NCBI RefSeq assembly: GCF_002209535.1
Contig: NZ_NJIG01000017.1
Location: forward strand, 1 to 64,000
DNA length: 64,000 nucleotides
From: Achromobacter marplatensis
GTDB lineage: Bacteria > Pseudomonadota > Gammaproteobacteria > Burkholderiales > Burkholderiaceae_B
Reading direction: 5' to 3'
The notes under the pieces are model-generated. The model made no database searches. It was given only the letters and a program-made list of their open reading frames with translations, and was not told where the DNA came from. A program made the translations under genes and the position numbers. Of the stretch, positions 34,752 through 43,014 are shown one piece after another (the first letter of the stretch is position 1; each line of letters opens with the position of its first letter).

Positions 34752-35609
34752 ATGTTTCCTGAAATTATTCCCGCCCGTCAGGTAAGGGCGGCGATCGACG
34801 GGTTCGTCGATCACCTGGTCACCAATTACGCGGACACGCTCGAGACCCTGTCTCAGCCGGTCCTGCACGCCTTGGTGTGGTTGGAGCAACTGCTGCGCAA
34901 TTCGCCCTGGTGGGCGGTGGTCGCCGTGACCGTGGCCATCGCGTGGGGCGTCAGCCGCCGCATCGGCCTGAGCCTGGCGATGGGCGCGCTGTTGTGCGTG
35001 ATCGGCGTGCTGGGCCTGTGGGACGCCGGCATGCAGACGCTGGCGCTGATGATCATGGCAGCCGGCTTGTCGGTGCTGATCGGCATTCCGCTGGGCGTGC
35101 TGATGGCGCGCGTGAACTGGCTGCGCTCCATCATGCTGCCGGTGCTGGACGTGATGCAGACCATGCCCAGCTTCGTGTACCTGATTCCGGTTGTGATGCT
35201 GTTCGGCCTGGGCAAGATCCCCGCCATCATCGCCACCGTGATCTACGCCGTGCCGCCGCTGATCCGCCTGACCGACCTGGGCATCCGCCTGGTTGATCGG
35301 GAAGTGCTGGAAGCCTCGCGCGCGTTCGGCGCCAATCCGCGCCAGCAATTGTTCGGCGTGCAGTTGCCGCTGGCCTTGCCCAACATCATGGCCGGCATCA
35401 ACCAGACCACGATGATGGCGTTGTCGATGGTGGTGATCGCGTCGATGATCGGCGCACGCGGCCTGGGCTATGAAGTGTTGCTGGGGATCAACCGTCTGGA
35501 AGTGGGCCGCGGCCTGCTGGCGGGCTTGGGTATCGTGGTGCTGGCCGTGCTGTTCGACCGGATCACGCAATCGTATGGACAGCGCATGCGCATGGGAGGC
35601 CAGCGATGA
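34752..35609 (+). CDS. Glycine betaine/proline ABC transporter permease (ProW type)
   Basis: A 285-residue permease with about 6-7 membrane segments. The EAA-like loop is seen in DREVLEASRAFGANPRQQLF, followed by QLPLALPNIMAGINQTTMMA, diagnostic of ProW/OpuAB permeases. It starts 295 bases after the receptor gene and overlaps the ATPase gene by ATGA at 35606-35609. It forms the membrane channel of the importer. Confidence 0.94.
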   Translation: MFPEIIPARQVRAAIDGFVDHLVTNYADTLETLSQPVLHALVWLEQLLRNSPWWAVVAVTVAIAWGVSRRIGLSLAMGALLCVIGVLGLWDAGMQTLALMIMAAGLSVLIGIPLGVLMARVNWLRSIMLPVLDVMQTMPSFVYLIPVVMLFGLGKIPAIIATVIYAVPPLIRLTDLGIRLVDREVLEASRAFGANPRQQLFGVQLPLALPNIMAGINQTTMMALSMVVIASMIGARGLGYEVLLGINRLEVGRGLLAGLGIVVLAVLFDRITQSYGQRMRMGGQR

Positions 35610-36862
35610 GCAAGATCGAGGTCAAGAACATCTACAAGGTCTTCGGTTCGCATCCGAAGAAATGGCTGCAAGCCGCCCAGAATGGCATGAGCAAGGAACA
35701 GCTGCTGGCCGAAAGCGGCCACACGCTGGGCCTGCGCGACATCAGCCTGTCGATTGAAGAGGGCAGCATCTATGTCATCATGGGCTTGTCGGGTTCCGGC
35801 AAGTCGACGCTGATCCGCCACTTCAACCGCCTGATCGAGCCCAGCGCCGGCCACATCCTGGTCGACGGCGTGGACGTGGTGAGCCTGAACAAGCGCGATC
35901 TGGAAGTCTTCCGCCAAAAGAAGATGAGCATGGTGTTCCAGCGTTTTGGCCTGTTCCCGCACCGCACGGTGCTGGACAACGCCGCGTACGGCCTGACCGT
36001 GCAAGGCGTGGGCAAGGCGGAACGCGAGAAGCGCGCCCGCGACTGGCTGGAGCAAGTAGGTCTGGCCGGCTTTGAAAACCAGTATCCGCATCAGTTGTCG
36101 GGCGGCATGCAGCAACGTGTGGGTTTGGCGCGCGCGCTGGCGACCGATGCCGAAATCCTGCTGATGGACGAAGCGTTCTCGGCGCTGGACCCATTGATCC
36201 GCCGTGAAATGCAGGATCAGCTGCTGCAGCTGCAGGCCAAGCTGAACAAGACCATCGTGTTCATCACGCATGACCTGGACGAGGCCCTGCGCCTGGGCAA
36301 CCGCATCGCCATCCTCAAGGACGGTGAACTGGTGCAGGAAGGCACGCCGGAAGACATCCTGCTGAACCCGGCCAATGACTACGTTCAGTCGTTCCTGCAG
36401 GACGTGAACCGCACCAAGGTGCTCAACGCCACGCACGCCGTGAATCCGGCGCGCCTGACGCTGACCATGCGTTCGCGTCCCGCGCACGCCCTCGACCGCA
36501 TGCGGGCGATGGACTACGAGTATGCGCCGGTGCTGGACGGCAAGCGCCTGGCAGGCGTGCTGACGGCCAAGGCGGCCGAGGAAGCCATCCAGCAAGGCGC
36601 ACGCGACGTGTCGCGCTTTGTCGAAGACCTGGCGTCGGTGCCGGCTACGGCGGGCCTGGGTGAAGTGTTGGCGCAACTGGTGCACAGCGACCAGCCGGTT
36701 GCCGTCACGGGCGAGGACGACGAGTTCCTTGGCATGCTGTCGCGCAAGAAGGTCGTCGAGCTGGTGACCCCGGCGCTGACCGAAACCGCGGCGTCGCCGG
36801 AAGGCGCCCCAAGCGAGCTGGAAGCCCAGCCCGCTCCCGAGCACCGGGGCGAAGCGGCCTGA
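35606..36862 (+). CDS. Glycine betaine/proline ABC transporter ATP-binding protein (ProV type)
   Basis: A 418-residue ATPase. The ProV-type N-terminus (KIEVKNIYKVFG, and KEQLLAESGHTLGLRDISLSI) is followed by Walker A GLSGSGKST (60-68), signature LSGGMQQRVGLARALA, Walker B ILLMDEAFSALDP, and the H-loop FITHDLDEA. The C-terminal part (~residues 280-390) is a pair of CBS-type domains, which in OpuA/ProV sense ionic strength. The start overlaps the permease stop (ATGA). It ends ahead of a 12-bp hairpin. Confidence 0.94.
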   Translation: MSKIEVKNIYKVFGSHPKKWLQAAQNGMSKEQLLAESGHTLGLRDISLSIEEGSIYVIMGLSGSGKSTLIRHFNRLIEPSAGHILVDGVDVVSLNKRDLEVFRQKKMSMVFQRFGLFPHRTVLDNAAYGLTVQGVGKAEREKRARDWLEQVGLAGFENQYPHQLSGGMQQRVGLARALATDAEILLMDEAFSALDPLIRREMQDQLLQLQAKLNKTIVFITHDLDEALRLGNRIAILKDGELVQEGTPEDILLNPANDYVQSFLQDVNRTKVLNATHAVNPARLTLTMRSRPAHALDRMRAMDYEYAPVLDGKRLAGVLTAKAAEEAIQQGARDVSRFVEDLASVPATAGLGEVLAQLVHSDQPVAVTGEDDEFLGMLSRKKVVELVTPALTETAASPEGAPSELEAQPAPEHRGEAA

Positions 36863-36897
36863 CCGCATCGGCACCGCGATAGGGCGCCCGGCGCCCG

Positions 36898-36937
36898 GAC
36901 TTTGCCCGCCTGCAATCGCTTGCACGCGGGCAAAGTC
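36898..36937. terminator. Long hairpin after the betaine-type operon
   Basis: A 12-bp perfect stem (36898-36909 GACTTTGCCCGC with 36926-36937 GCGGGCAAAGTC) encloses TGCAA/TTGCA (36911-36915 with 36920-36924) with a TCGC loop, leaving one C-C mismatch. No U-tract follows, so it may be a processing/stability element or Rho-related terminator. It also precedes the tautomerase gene by 64 bases. Confidence 0.65.
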
Positions 36938-37001
36938 GCTATATGATGGCTGGCCGGTCAGTTCGGCCGGACTCCTGCTATTCGAAAAATCGGAAGCCGT
37001 C

Positions 37002-37376
37002 ATGCCAATCTTGAATGTCCAGATCCTGCAAGGCCACTCGGCCGCCCAAAAGGCCGCGTTGCTGAAAGCCGTTTCCAACGCCGTAGTGGAAAGCATCGCC
37101 GCGCCGCTGCCCAGCGTGCGCATCGTGCTGCAGGAAGTGCCTGCTGAAAACGTGATCGTGGCCGGTGAAATCGGCAAGCGCATGGTGCGGGTGGACGCGG
37201 CGCTGATCGAAGGGCGTGACGAAGCCAAGAAAGCCGCGCTGATTGCCGCGGTGAACCAGGCCGTCTGCACCAGCATCGATATTTCGGGCGAAGACGTGCG
37301 GGTGCTGATCCGCGACGTGCCCAAGGTGGACATGGGCGTGGCCAACGGCATCAGCGCCAAGGCCGCCGGTCGCTAA
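37002..37376 (+). CDS. Tandem-fused 4-oxalocrotonate tautomerase-family protein
   Basis: A 124-residue protein made of two ~60-residue 4-oxalocrotonate tautomerase units. The first begins MPILNVQILQGHSAAQKAALL with the catalytic Pro2 (Pro1 after Met removal). The second aligns from Met61: VRVDAALIEGRDEAKKAALI, where the Pro position is Val62. Arg40 and Arg100 are in matching places (SVRIVLQEV, DVRVLIRDV). Usual members are 62-residue hexamers or fused trimers, so here only half of the active sites keep the proline base. Substrate unknown. Transcribed alone. Confidence 0.85.
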   Translation: MPILNVQILQGHSAAQKAALLKAVSNAVVESIAAPLPSVRIVLQEVPAENVIVAGEIGKRMVRVDAALIEGRDEAKKAALIAAVNQAVCTSIDISGEDVRVLIRDVPKVDMGVANGISAKAAGR

Positions 37377-37400
37377 GCGGGGCGCGCCGAGCGGGGCGCG

Positions 37401-38030
37401 TCAGGCCAGTTGGTCGGACGTGATGACGTGCATGCCGGGCGGCGCGTTGATGGCCGCCTCGAGCATCGCCTGCGCGATTGCGTGGGCCGGGTTGATCCGC
37501 CAACGGCGCGGCAGCAGCGGGCCCAGTAGCGTCAGTGCGCCGACGGCGGCGCGTTCGCCAAGCCGGAACTCGGCGCGCCGGCCGCCGATCAATCCGGGCT
37601 GCACCAAGGTCAGCGACGCGAAGTCCAGGCCGGCCAAGTCACGTTCCAACTCGCCCTTGACCCGGTTGTAGAAAAAGCGCGACGACACGTCGGCGCCGAT
37701 GGCCGAGTTCAGTACATAGGCGGAAGTGCCGTGATGGCGGGCCAGCCTGGCCACGGCCAGCGGATAGTCGTGGTCGACCTTGCGGAACGCAGCTTCGGAA
37801 CCTGCGGCGCGCATGGTTGTGCCCAGCGTGCAGATCACGGCGTCGGCGCGCCACCAGTCGGCGTCGTGCGGCAGGCGGTCGAAGTCGACCACGGGAGACT
37901 GCAGCTTGGGGTGCGCCGGCAGCGGGCGCCGGGCGATCGAGATCACGTCCGTCACGCGCGGATCGGCCAGGGCCTGGTCCAGCACGTGGCGGCCGACCAG
38001 GCCGGTCGATCCGATCAGAAGCAGCTTCAT
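37401..38030 (-). CDS. NAD(P)-binding Rossmann protein (SDR-like, HTATIP2/YwnB type)
   Basis: A 209-residue atypical short-chain dehydrogenase-like protein. The nucleotide motif is LLIGSTGLVGRHVLDQAL at the N-terminus; LNSAIGADVSSRFFYNRVKGELE contains the usual Y-x-x-x-K-like segment (YNRVK). ATG 38030 begins this motif; the open frame upstream is not supported. It follows the rnk gene by 19 bases, so the two are probably co-transcribed. Substrate unknown. Confidence 0.85.
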   Translation of the reverse strand: MKLLLIGSTGLVGRHVLDQALADPRVTDVISIARRPLPAHPKLQSPVVDFDRLPHDADWWRADAVICTLGTTMRAAGSEAAFRKVDHDYPLAVARLARHHGTSAYVLNSAIGADVSSRFFYNRVKGELERDLAGLDFASLTLVQPGLIGGRRAEFRLGERAAVGALTLLGPLLPRRWRINPAHAIAQAMLEAAINAPPGMHVITSDQLA

Positions 38031-38049
38031 GGAAGACTCCGGGTTGGCG

Positions 38050-38472
38050 TTACGCCGTGGTGTCGCCCGCCGCTTCGGGCTGATAGACGATCTCTTCGAT
38101 CGTGGCGGCATGCTCGGTCTGATTGGGGGCGGTCCAGGTGATGCGCTGGCCCTGGCGCGAGCCGATCAGGCTCAGCCCTAGCGGCGACAACACCGAAACC
38201 TGGCCTTGCGCCAGGTTCGCGTCGGCCGGATAGCATAGAGTAACGATCATTTCGTCGCCGTTGGCGTTCAGCAGGCGCATGCGCGAGCGCATCGTCACGA
38301 TGTCCGGCGTGACGTCTTCAAGGGTGATGATGGGCGCGGAATCCAGAATGTCCTGCGTGGCGTCGATCGCATCGCGCGAAAGGCCGGCGGCGCTGCCGGG
38401 GCGGGTGATCATGCCCAGCAGGCGGGCGTGGTCCAGGGCGGTGATCAGTTTGTCTTGCGGCAAGGCGTTCAT
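38050..38472 (-). CDS. rnk: Regulator of nucleoside diphosphate kinase, Rnk/GreA C-terminal type
   Basis: A 140-residue GreA/GreB C-terminal-fold protein like Rnk. Characteristic segments are ITLEDVTPDIVTMRSRMRL, MIVTLCYPADANLAQGQVSVLSPLG and the end IGSRQGQRITWTAP. These proteins bind RNA polymerase near the secondary channel and lack the GreA coiled coil. ATG 38472 is the start. It is followed by the SDR-like gene. Name by family resemblance. Confidence 0.87.
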   Translation of the reverse strand: MNALPQDKLITALDHARLLGMITRPGSAAGLSRDAIDATQDILDSAPIITLEDVTPDIVTMRSRMRLLNANGDEMIVTLCYPADANLAQGQVSVLSPLGLSLIGSRQGQRITWTAPNQTEHAATIEEIVYQPEAAGDTTA

Positions 38473-38770
38473 GTCGATTCTTCTTAGACGTATGGCCCCC
38501 TCGGCAGAGACTTTTCAGGCTTGCACGGGTGGGGCGATGGAGGTAGTGACAGCGCTATCGGGAAAAGAAGGTCAAGCAGCGCCGCAACGAAGCGTATCGA
38601 TTGAAGCCGGTCTGAAGGGGGGCGCCGCCGTCACGGTGGACGGCGGATACGCACCCTGTTCCGGGGAGCGCCCACGCGGGCGGGTTCAAGCGTCGTTGCG
38701 ACGCAGGTTGTCGCGCGGTGGGCGCCCAATCTGCTGTCGGCAACAGCCAAGTATATAGGCCATTGGCAGA
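38473..38770. other. Intergenic region between rnk and the alpha/beta hydrolase gene
   Basis: A 298-bp region without a gene, upstream of rnk and downstream of the hydrolase (both minus strand). A hairpin CCGCCGTC/GACGGCGG (38625-38632 with 38639-38646) lies here without a T-tract. The rnk promoter must be here; no clear elements were identified. Confidence 0.55.
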
Positions 38771-39607
38771 TCAGCCCTTGATGAAGGCCAGCAGGTCGGG
38801 ATTGATGACCTCGCCATGCGTGGTCAGCATGCCGTGCGGAAAGCCCGCATACACCTTCAGCGTGCCGTTTTTCAGCAGTTTGACCGACAGCCGGGAAGAG
38901 TCGTCGATGGGCACGATCTGGTCGTCGTCGCCGTGCATGACCAGGGTGGGGACGGTAATGGCCTTCAGGTCTTCGGTCTGGTCGGTTTCCGAAAAGGCCT
39001 TGATGCCCTCGTAATGCGCCTTGGCCGAGCCGATCATGCCTTGCCGCCACCAGTTATTGATGACGCCTTGCGACACTTGCGCGCCCGGGCGGTTGAACCC
39101 GTAAAAGGGGCCGGACGCCACGTCTGTGAAAAACTGGGCGCGGTTCGCAGCCAGCGCCGCGCGGAAACCGTCGAATACCTCGATCGGCGTGCCGCCCGGG
39201 TTGGCATCGGTCTTGACCATCAAGGGCGGCACGGCGCTCACCAGGATGGCCCGGGCGACCCGGCCCTGCGGCTGGCCGAACTTGGCGACATAGCGCGCCA
39301 CCTCTCCGCCACCGGTCGAATGGCCGATGTGGACGGCGTTGCGCAGATCCAGGTGCTCGGCCACCGCGGACGCATCGGCGGCGTAGTGGTCCATGTCGTG
39401 GCCATCGCTGACCTGGCTGGAACGGCCGTGGCCGCGGCGGTCATGCGCAATGACGCGAAAGCCCTTGGCGACGAAGTAGAGCATCTGGGCGTCCCAGTCG
39501 TCGCTGGACAAGGGCCAGCCGTGGTGGAACATGATGGGCTGGGCCGTCTTGGGGCCCCAGTCCTTGAAATAGATCTGCACGCCGTCGGGGGTAGTGATGG
39601 TGCTCAT
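38771..39607 (-). CDS. Alpha/beta hydrolase (non-haem chloroperoxidase/arylesterase-like)
   Basis: A 278-residue alpha/beta hydrolase. The catalytic serine is Ser97 in GHSTGGGE, the Asp lies in [11 protein letters not shown] and the His in [10 protein letters not shown]. The N-terminal [14 protein letters not shown] and [18 protein letters not shown] match the bacterial non-haem chloroperoxidase/esterase group, which in nature are mostly esterases or perhydrolases. ATG 39607 starts the conserved part; the open frame upstream (to 39676) has no support. Single gene. Confidence 0.92.
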   Translation of the reverse strand: MSTITTPDGVQIYFKDWGPKTAQPIMFHHGWPLSSDDWDAQMLYFVAKGFRVIAHDRRGHGRSSQVSDGHDMDHYAADASAVAEHLDLRNAVHIGHSTGGGEVARYVAKFGQPQGRVARAILVSAVPPLMVKTDANPGGTPIEVFDGFRAALAANRAQFFTDVASGPFYGFNRPGAQVSQGVINNWWRQGMIGSAKAHYEGIKAFSETDQTEDLKAITVPTLVMHGDDDQIVPIDDSSRLSVKLLKNGTLKVYAGFPHGMLTTHGEVINPDLLAFIKG

Positions 39608-39755
39608 GGTCAGTGACTCCGGGAAGAGGCAGGGGGAGGGGAACCGCGGGGATGGCCGGGCCCTGGCGCCAGCCATCCTGCAGCGTAGCCGGCATGGCGA
39701 CCCGGAGCTTGTACGTTATCAAGCAAATTTGGATGAAATCAACCTTGGCGGGGTA

Positions 39756-41000
39756 TTACGCCTGGCCGGTGGCAGCCATCCGCCGCATCTGGCCGAGGGC
39801 CGCCACCGCCAGCAGCAGCAACAGGCTGGCGGCCACCACGTAGGGCACCCAAGGGCGTAGCCCGTACAGCAGCGTGCAAGCCAACGGCACGATCACCATC
39901 GCCATGCCCTGGACCGCGGTGACCGAGCCGGCCGCGATACCCTGTTCTTCCGGACTGACGGCGTTTGCGGCCAAGGTCTGGATCGACGGGAACACCAGCC
40001 CCATGCCTGCGGCCATCAGCGCATAGCTGAGCAGGAAGCCGGCCGTGCCCGGCAGCACCGCGATCAAGAAGAAGCCCGTGCTGGCCAGCAAGGCGCCCGC
40101 GGCCAGGCACCGTGCGGCATTCATTTTTCGGGCGCGAGCCAGGGCAAGCTGCACCAGGATCAGCACGATGCCCACCGTGGCCATGGCGATGCCTGCGACG
40201 CGCGCGGCGGGGCCGGCTTCCAGGTGCAGGGCGTCCATGGCGTAGAAGCCCACGATCATCTGCGCGGTGATCACGCCGCTCATCGCCAGCAGCATGGCGG
40301 CAAGCGGCAGCCGCAGGCGCCGGTCGGACAGTTTTAGCGGCGGCGTGCCGCGGGGCGCGTGCGACGCGTCGGATGGCAGGCGCAGCATCAACCATGCCGT
40401 GCCCAGCACCGGCAGGACGGCGGCCAGGTACAACGGAACGATAAGGCTGTCCTTGACCAGCAGCCCGCCGATGGCAGGGCCCAGGACCATGCCGACGCCG
40501 TTGGCGGCGCCCAGTTTGGCCATCATGGCGCCGCGCTGCTCAGGCGCGGTGATGTCGGCGATTCGCGCGGCGCTGACGGCGGGCATGGCCGCGTAGAACG
40601 CGCCGATCAGGCCGCGCAGGACCAGCAACGCCGCCAGCGCGACCCATGGCGAGGGCGGTTCGGCCAACATCCGGTCCAGCGCCCACGCCAGCAGCAGGTA
40701 GCTGACGATGTAGCCGGCGGCCGCGCGCAGCAGCGTGGTCCGGCGCCCCACGCGGTCGCTGCGGCGGCCCCAGTAACGCGCCATCAGCATCCAGAGCAGG
40801 CCGGCCACGGTGACGACCAGGCCTCCGTGCCATTCCGCCAGCCCCAGGCCGCGCACGACGGGGCCGATCACGGGCACGAACGCCATCATGGCGGTCAAGC
40901 ACAGCATATTGAAAACGAACAGGGCAGCGGCTTCGCTGCGGGCGGAAAGCGGGGTGGGGTTCAAGGCGGCGTCTTTGATGAGGATGAAAACCGTTATCAT
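39756..41000 (-). CDS. MFS transporter (possible siderophore/drug exporter)
   Basis: A major facilitator of about 414 residues with ~12 helices. Motif A-like LLWMLMARYWGRRSDRVGRR and motif C-like GPAIGGLL are visible. The start is unclear: ATG 41000 has an AGGTG motif close upstream, a GTG at 41006 is possible, and the conserved part begins near LNPTPLSARSE. The divergent AraC-type gene (41061) is the likely regulator. Exporters beside PchR-like AraC regulators often carry siderophores, but no siderophore synthesis genes are here; drug export is equally open. Confidence 0.88.
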   Translation of the reverse strand: MITVFILIKDAALNPTPLSARSEAAALFVFNMLCLTAMMAFVPVIGPVVRGLGLAEWHGGLVVTVAGLLWMLMARYWGRRSDRVGRRTTLLRAAAGYIVSYLLLAWALDRMLAEPPSPWVALAALLVLRGLIGAFYAAMPAVSAARIADITAPEQRGAMMAKLGAANGVGMVLGPAIGGLLVKDSLIVPLYLAAVLPVLGTAWLMLRLPSDASHAPRGTPPLKLSDRRLRLPLAAMLLAMSGVITAQMIVGFYAMDALHLEAGPAARVAGIAMATVGIVLILVQLALARARKMNAARCLAAGALLASTGFFLIAVLPGTAGFLLSYALMAAGMGLVFPSIQTLAANAVSPEEQGIAAGSVTAVQGMAMVIVPLACTLLYGLRPWVPYVVAASLLLLLAVAALGQMRRMAATGQA

Positions 41001-41001
41001 C
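40983..41001. promoter_or_regulatory. 19-bp dyad at the MFS/AraC divergent start region
   Basis: GATGAAAACCGTTATCATC has 9-bp arms with one mismatch around a central C (GATGAAAAC/GTTATCATC). It lies at the start of the exporter gene and 60 bases before the AraC gene. It matches the Fur consensus at only about half the positions. Confidence 0.4.
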
Positions 41002-41060
41002 TTCACCTGGACGTGGATGCGCTAGCGAATCTGCGCCGGCGATGGCGGAATTGAGGAAAT

Positions 41061-42008
41061 ATGGGCTATCAGCTTCGGACGACCCGCGCGACCGACGGTC
41101 CGCTGACTGCGGAGGACATGTTGCGTCTGATGCCGCCTGACTGGGCTGACATCCGCACGGAACACGAACTGGCGGGCGGCGTGTCCATCGGCTGCTATGA
41201 CGGCACCCCCGTCACCGACTGGGCCGTCGAGGGCACCGCTGTCCCCAGCATGGGGTTGGCGATCATCCTGGAAGGGCAGTTCGGCTTGGGCTTCGAGGGG
41301 GGCGCCCCGTTGCATGTCAAACCGGGCACCGTGATCCTGCATTCCACCGACGCCCTGGTGACTGGGTGGGACGAATTCAAAGGCCGGCGCGCGATCCGCA
41401 CCGTCGACATCCGGTTTTCGTCGGATGCCGTGCGTCCGATCTGGGAGCAGGTGCTGCTGACTGCCCCTGGCGGCATGCTGGCCGACGATGCCAGCGTGCC
41501 GGACAGGGGCGCGCATCTGGCGGTGCTGCCGGCATGGTCCTGCATCGCGCGCATCGCCGGCGAGATCCTGAGCTGGCGCCACGACCGCAGCGAGATCGCC
41601 GCGCTGTACCTGCAGGGCAAGGCCAACGAGGCCCTGGCGCTGACGCTCAAGCACGTGAACGACGGCCATCGTGCGCTGCCCCAACCCGCCGACCGCCGCC
41701 GGCTGGCCGAGGCCTACCACCGCATTCAGCGCCACTACGCGGACTGCAAGACCGTGCGCCAGCTGGCGCAATCCGTGGGCCTTAGCGAAAAACGCCTGCA
41801 GGCGGGATTCCTGTCGCTATATGGCCAGTCGGTGCACGCTTGCCTCCTGGGGGCAAGAATGGATGCGGCGGAAAGCCTGTTGAAGCGCGGCTGCTCGGTC
41901 ACGGATACCGCCTATAGCGTCGGCTTCGCAAGCCTTAGCCATTTCATCAAGGCGTTCAAGGCGCATCGTGGGAGCACGCCCGGGAATTGGCTAAAGGGCG
42001 GGGCATAG
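41061..42008 (+). CDS. AraC-family transcriptional regulator (PchR-like)
   Basis: A 315-residue AraC/XylS-type regulator. The C-terminal ~100 residues hold two helix-turn-helix motifs (TVRQLAQSVGLSEKRLQAGF and VTDTAYSVGFASLSHFIKAF, then HRGSTPGNW). The N-terminal ligand domain (MGLAIILEGQFGLGFEG, ...) resembles PchR-like sensors. ATG 41061 has GAGGAAAT upstream. Only 54-60 bp separate it from the MFS gene, so operator and promoters must overlap. Siderophore sensing is speculation. Confidence 0.9.
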   Translation: MGYQLRTTRATDGPLTAEDMLRLMPPDWADIRTEHELAGGVSIGCYDGTPVTDWAVEGTAVPSMGLAIILEGQFGLGFEGGAPLHVKPGTVILHSTDALVTGWDEFKGRRAIRTVDIRFSSDAVRPIWEQVLLTAPGGMLADDASVPDRGAHLAVLPAWSCIARIAGEILSWRHDRSEIAALYLQGKANEALALTLKHVNDGHRALPQPADRRRLAEAYHRIQRHYADCKTVRQLAQSVGLSEKRLQAGFLSLYGQSVHACLLGARMDAAESLLKRGCSVTDTAYSVGFASLSHFIKAFKAHRGSTPGNWLKGGA

Positions 42009-42191
42009 GCGATCGATCGGGTAGCGTTGCCGCCCCCAGCCGCCAGCTGCGTGGCCGTGACGCTGTCCTGACACCGTCAATGGTTGTAGCCACGACGGTC
42101 CGGGACTAAGCTGCAAGCTTGGCTATCGAAAGCGGCGCTCGTGGATCCGCCAGTCAGCAACACCGGACCCGCTCGCCGCAAGGAGAGCAGC

Positions 42192-43010
42192 ATGCGGCAT
42201 GCAGTGGATCTGTCGGGACGCGTGGCGGTCGTCACCGGCGCCAATTCCGGAATCGGGCGCGGTATTGCCCTGGAATTGGCGGCGGCGGGCGCGCGGGTGG
42301 TGGTGAACCACCGGCCCAATGAAGACTCCGCGCGGCGCGGCGCAGAGGTGGCGCAGGAAATCGCGAGCGCAGGCGGGCAGGCCGTCACCGCGGCAGCCGA
42401 TATCAACCGTGAGGAAGACGTCGAGCATCTGTTCCGCGTGGCCGAGGATCATTTCCAGGGCGTCGACATACTGGTCAACAACGCCGGCATCGAACAGCCG
42501 GCCGCCATTCAGGACATGACGCTGGCCCAATGGCAAAAGGTGATCGACACCAACCTGACGGGCCAGTTCCTCTGCGCCCGCGCTGCGGTACGGGCATTCC
42601 TGAACCGCACGCCCCAGCCGCCCGCTGACACGGCGGCGGGCAAGATCATATTCATCAGTTCGGTCCACGAAGTCATTCCGTGGGCGTTCCAGTCCAACTA
42701 TGCGGCGTCCAAAGGCGGCGTGTCGCTGCTGATGCAGTCGCTGGCGCAAGAGTTGGCGCCGATGAGGATCCGCGTCAATTCCGTGGCCCCCGGGGCGATA
42801 CGCACGCCCATCAATGCGCCCGCCTGGAACACGCCGGAAAGCCTGGCGTCGCTGCTCAAGCTGATTCCGTACGGCCGCATCGGAGAGCCGGAAGACGTGG
42901 CGCGTGCCGTGGCGTGGCTGGCCAGCGACGATTCCGACTACGTGACGGGGTCAACCTTGTTCGTGGACGGCGGCATGACGCTTTATGCCGCCTTTCGCGG
43001 CGCGGGTTGA
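42192..43010 (+). CDS. Short-chain dehydrogenase/reductase (glucose 1-dehydrogenase-like)
   Basis: A 272-residue classical SDR. The cofactor motif is VTGANSGIGRGIA, NNAG is in LVNNAGIEQPA, and the catalytic Ser/Tyr/Lys are in IFISSVHEV and SNYAASKGG. C-terminal DGGMTL is also typical. The family includes glucose 1-dehydrogenases, which oxidise glucose with NAD(P). ATG 42192 follows AAGGAGA. It is followed by GH15 after 4 bases, so the two are co-translated; possibly it oxidises the sugar released by the glycosidase. Confidence 0.93.
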   Translation: MRHAVDLSGRVAVVTGANSGIGRGIALELAAAGARVVVNHRPNEDSARRGAEVAQEIASAGGQAVTAAADINREEDVEHLFRVAEDHFQGVDILVNNAGIEQPAAIQDMTLAQWQKVIDTNLTGQFLCARAAVRAFLNRTPQPPADTAAGKIIFISSVHEVIPWAFQSNYAASKGGVSLLMQSLAQELAPMRIRVNSVAPGAIRTPINAPAWNTPESLASLLKLIPYGRIGEPEDVARAVAWLASDDSDYVTGSTLFVDGGMTLYAAFRGAG

Positions 43011-43014
43011 TCCG

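Noticed and set aside
35468-37360. 630-residue minus-strand open frame opposite the ProW/ProV-type genes
   Set aside because: Antisense shadow of two well-supported transporter genes and the tautomerase; low-complexity Arg/His/Gln composition.
40983-41001. A true Fur box
   Set aside because: Only about half of the positions match the consensus; kept only as an unspecified dyad.
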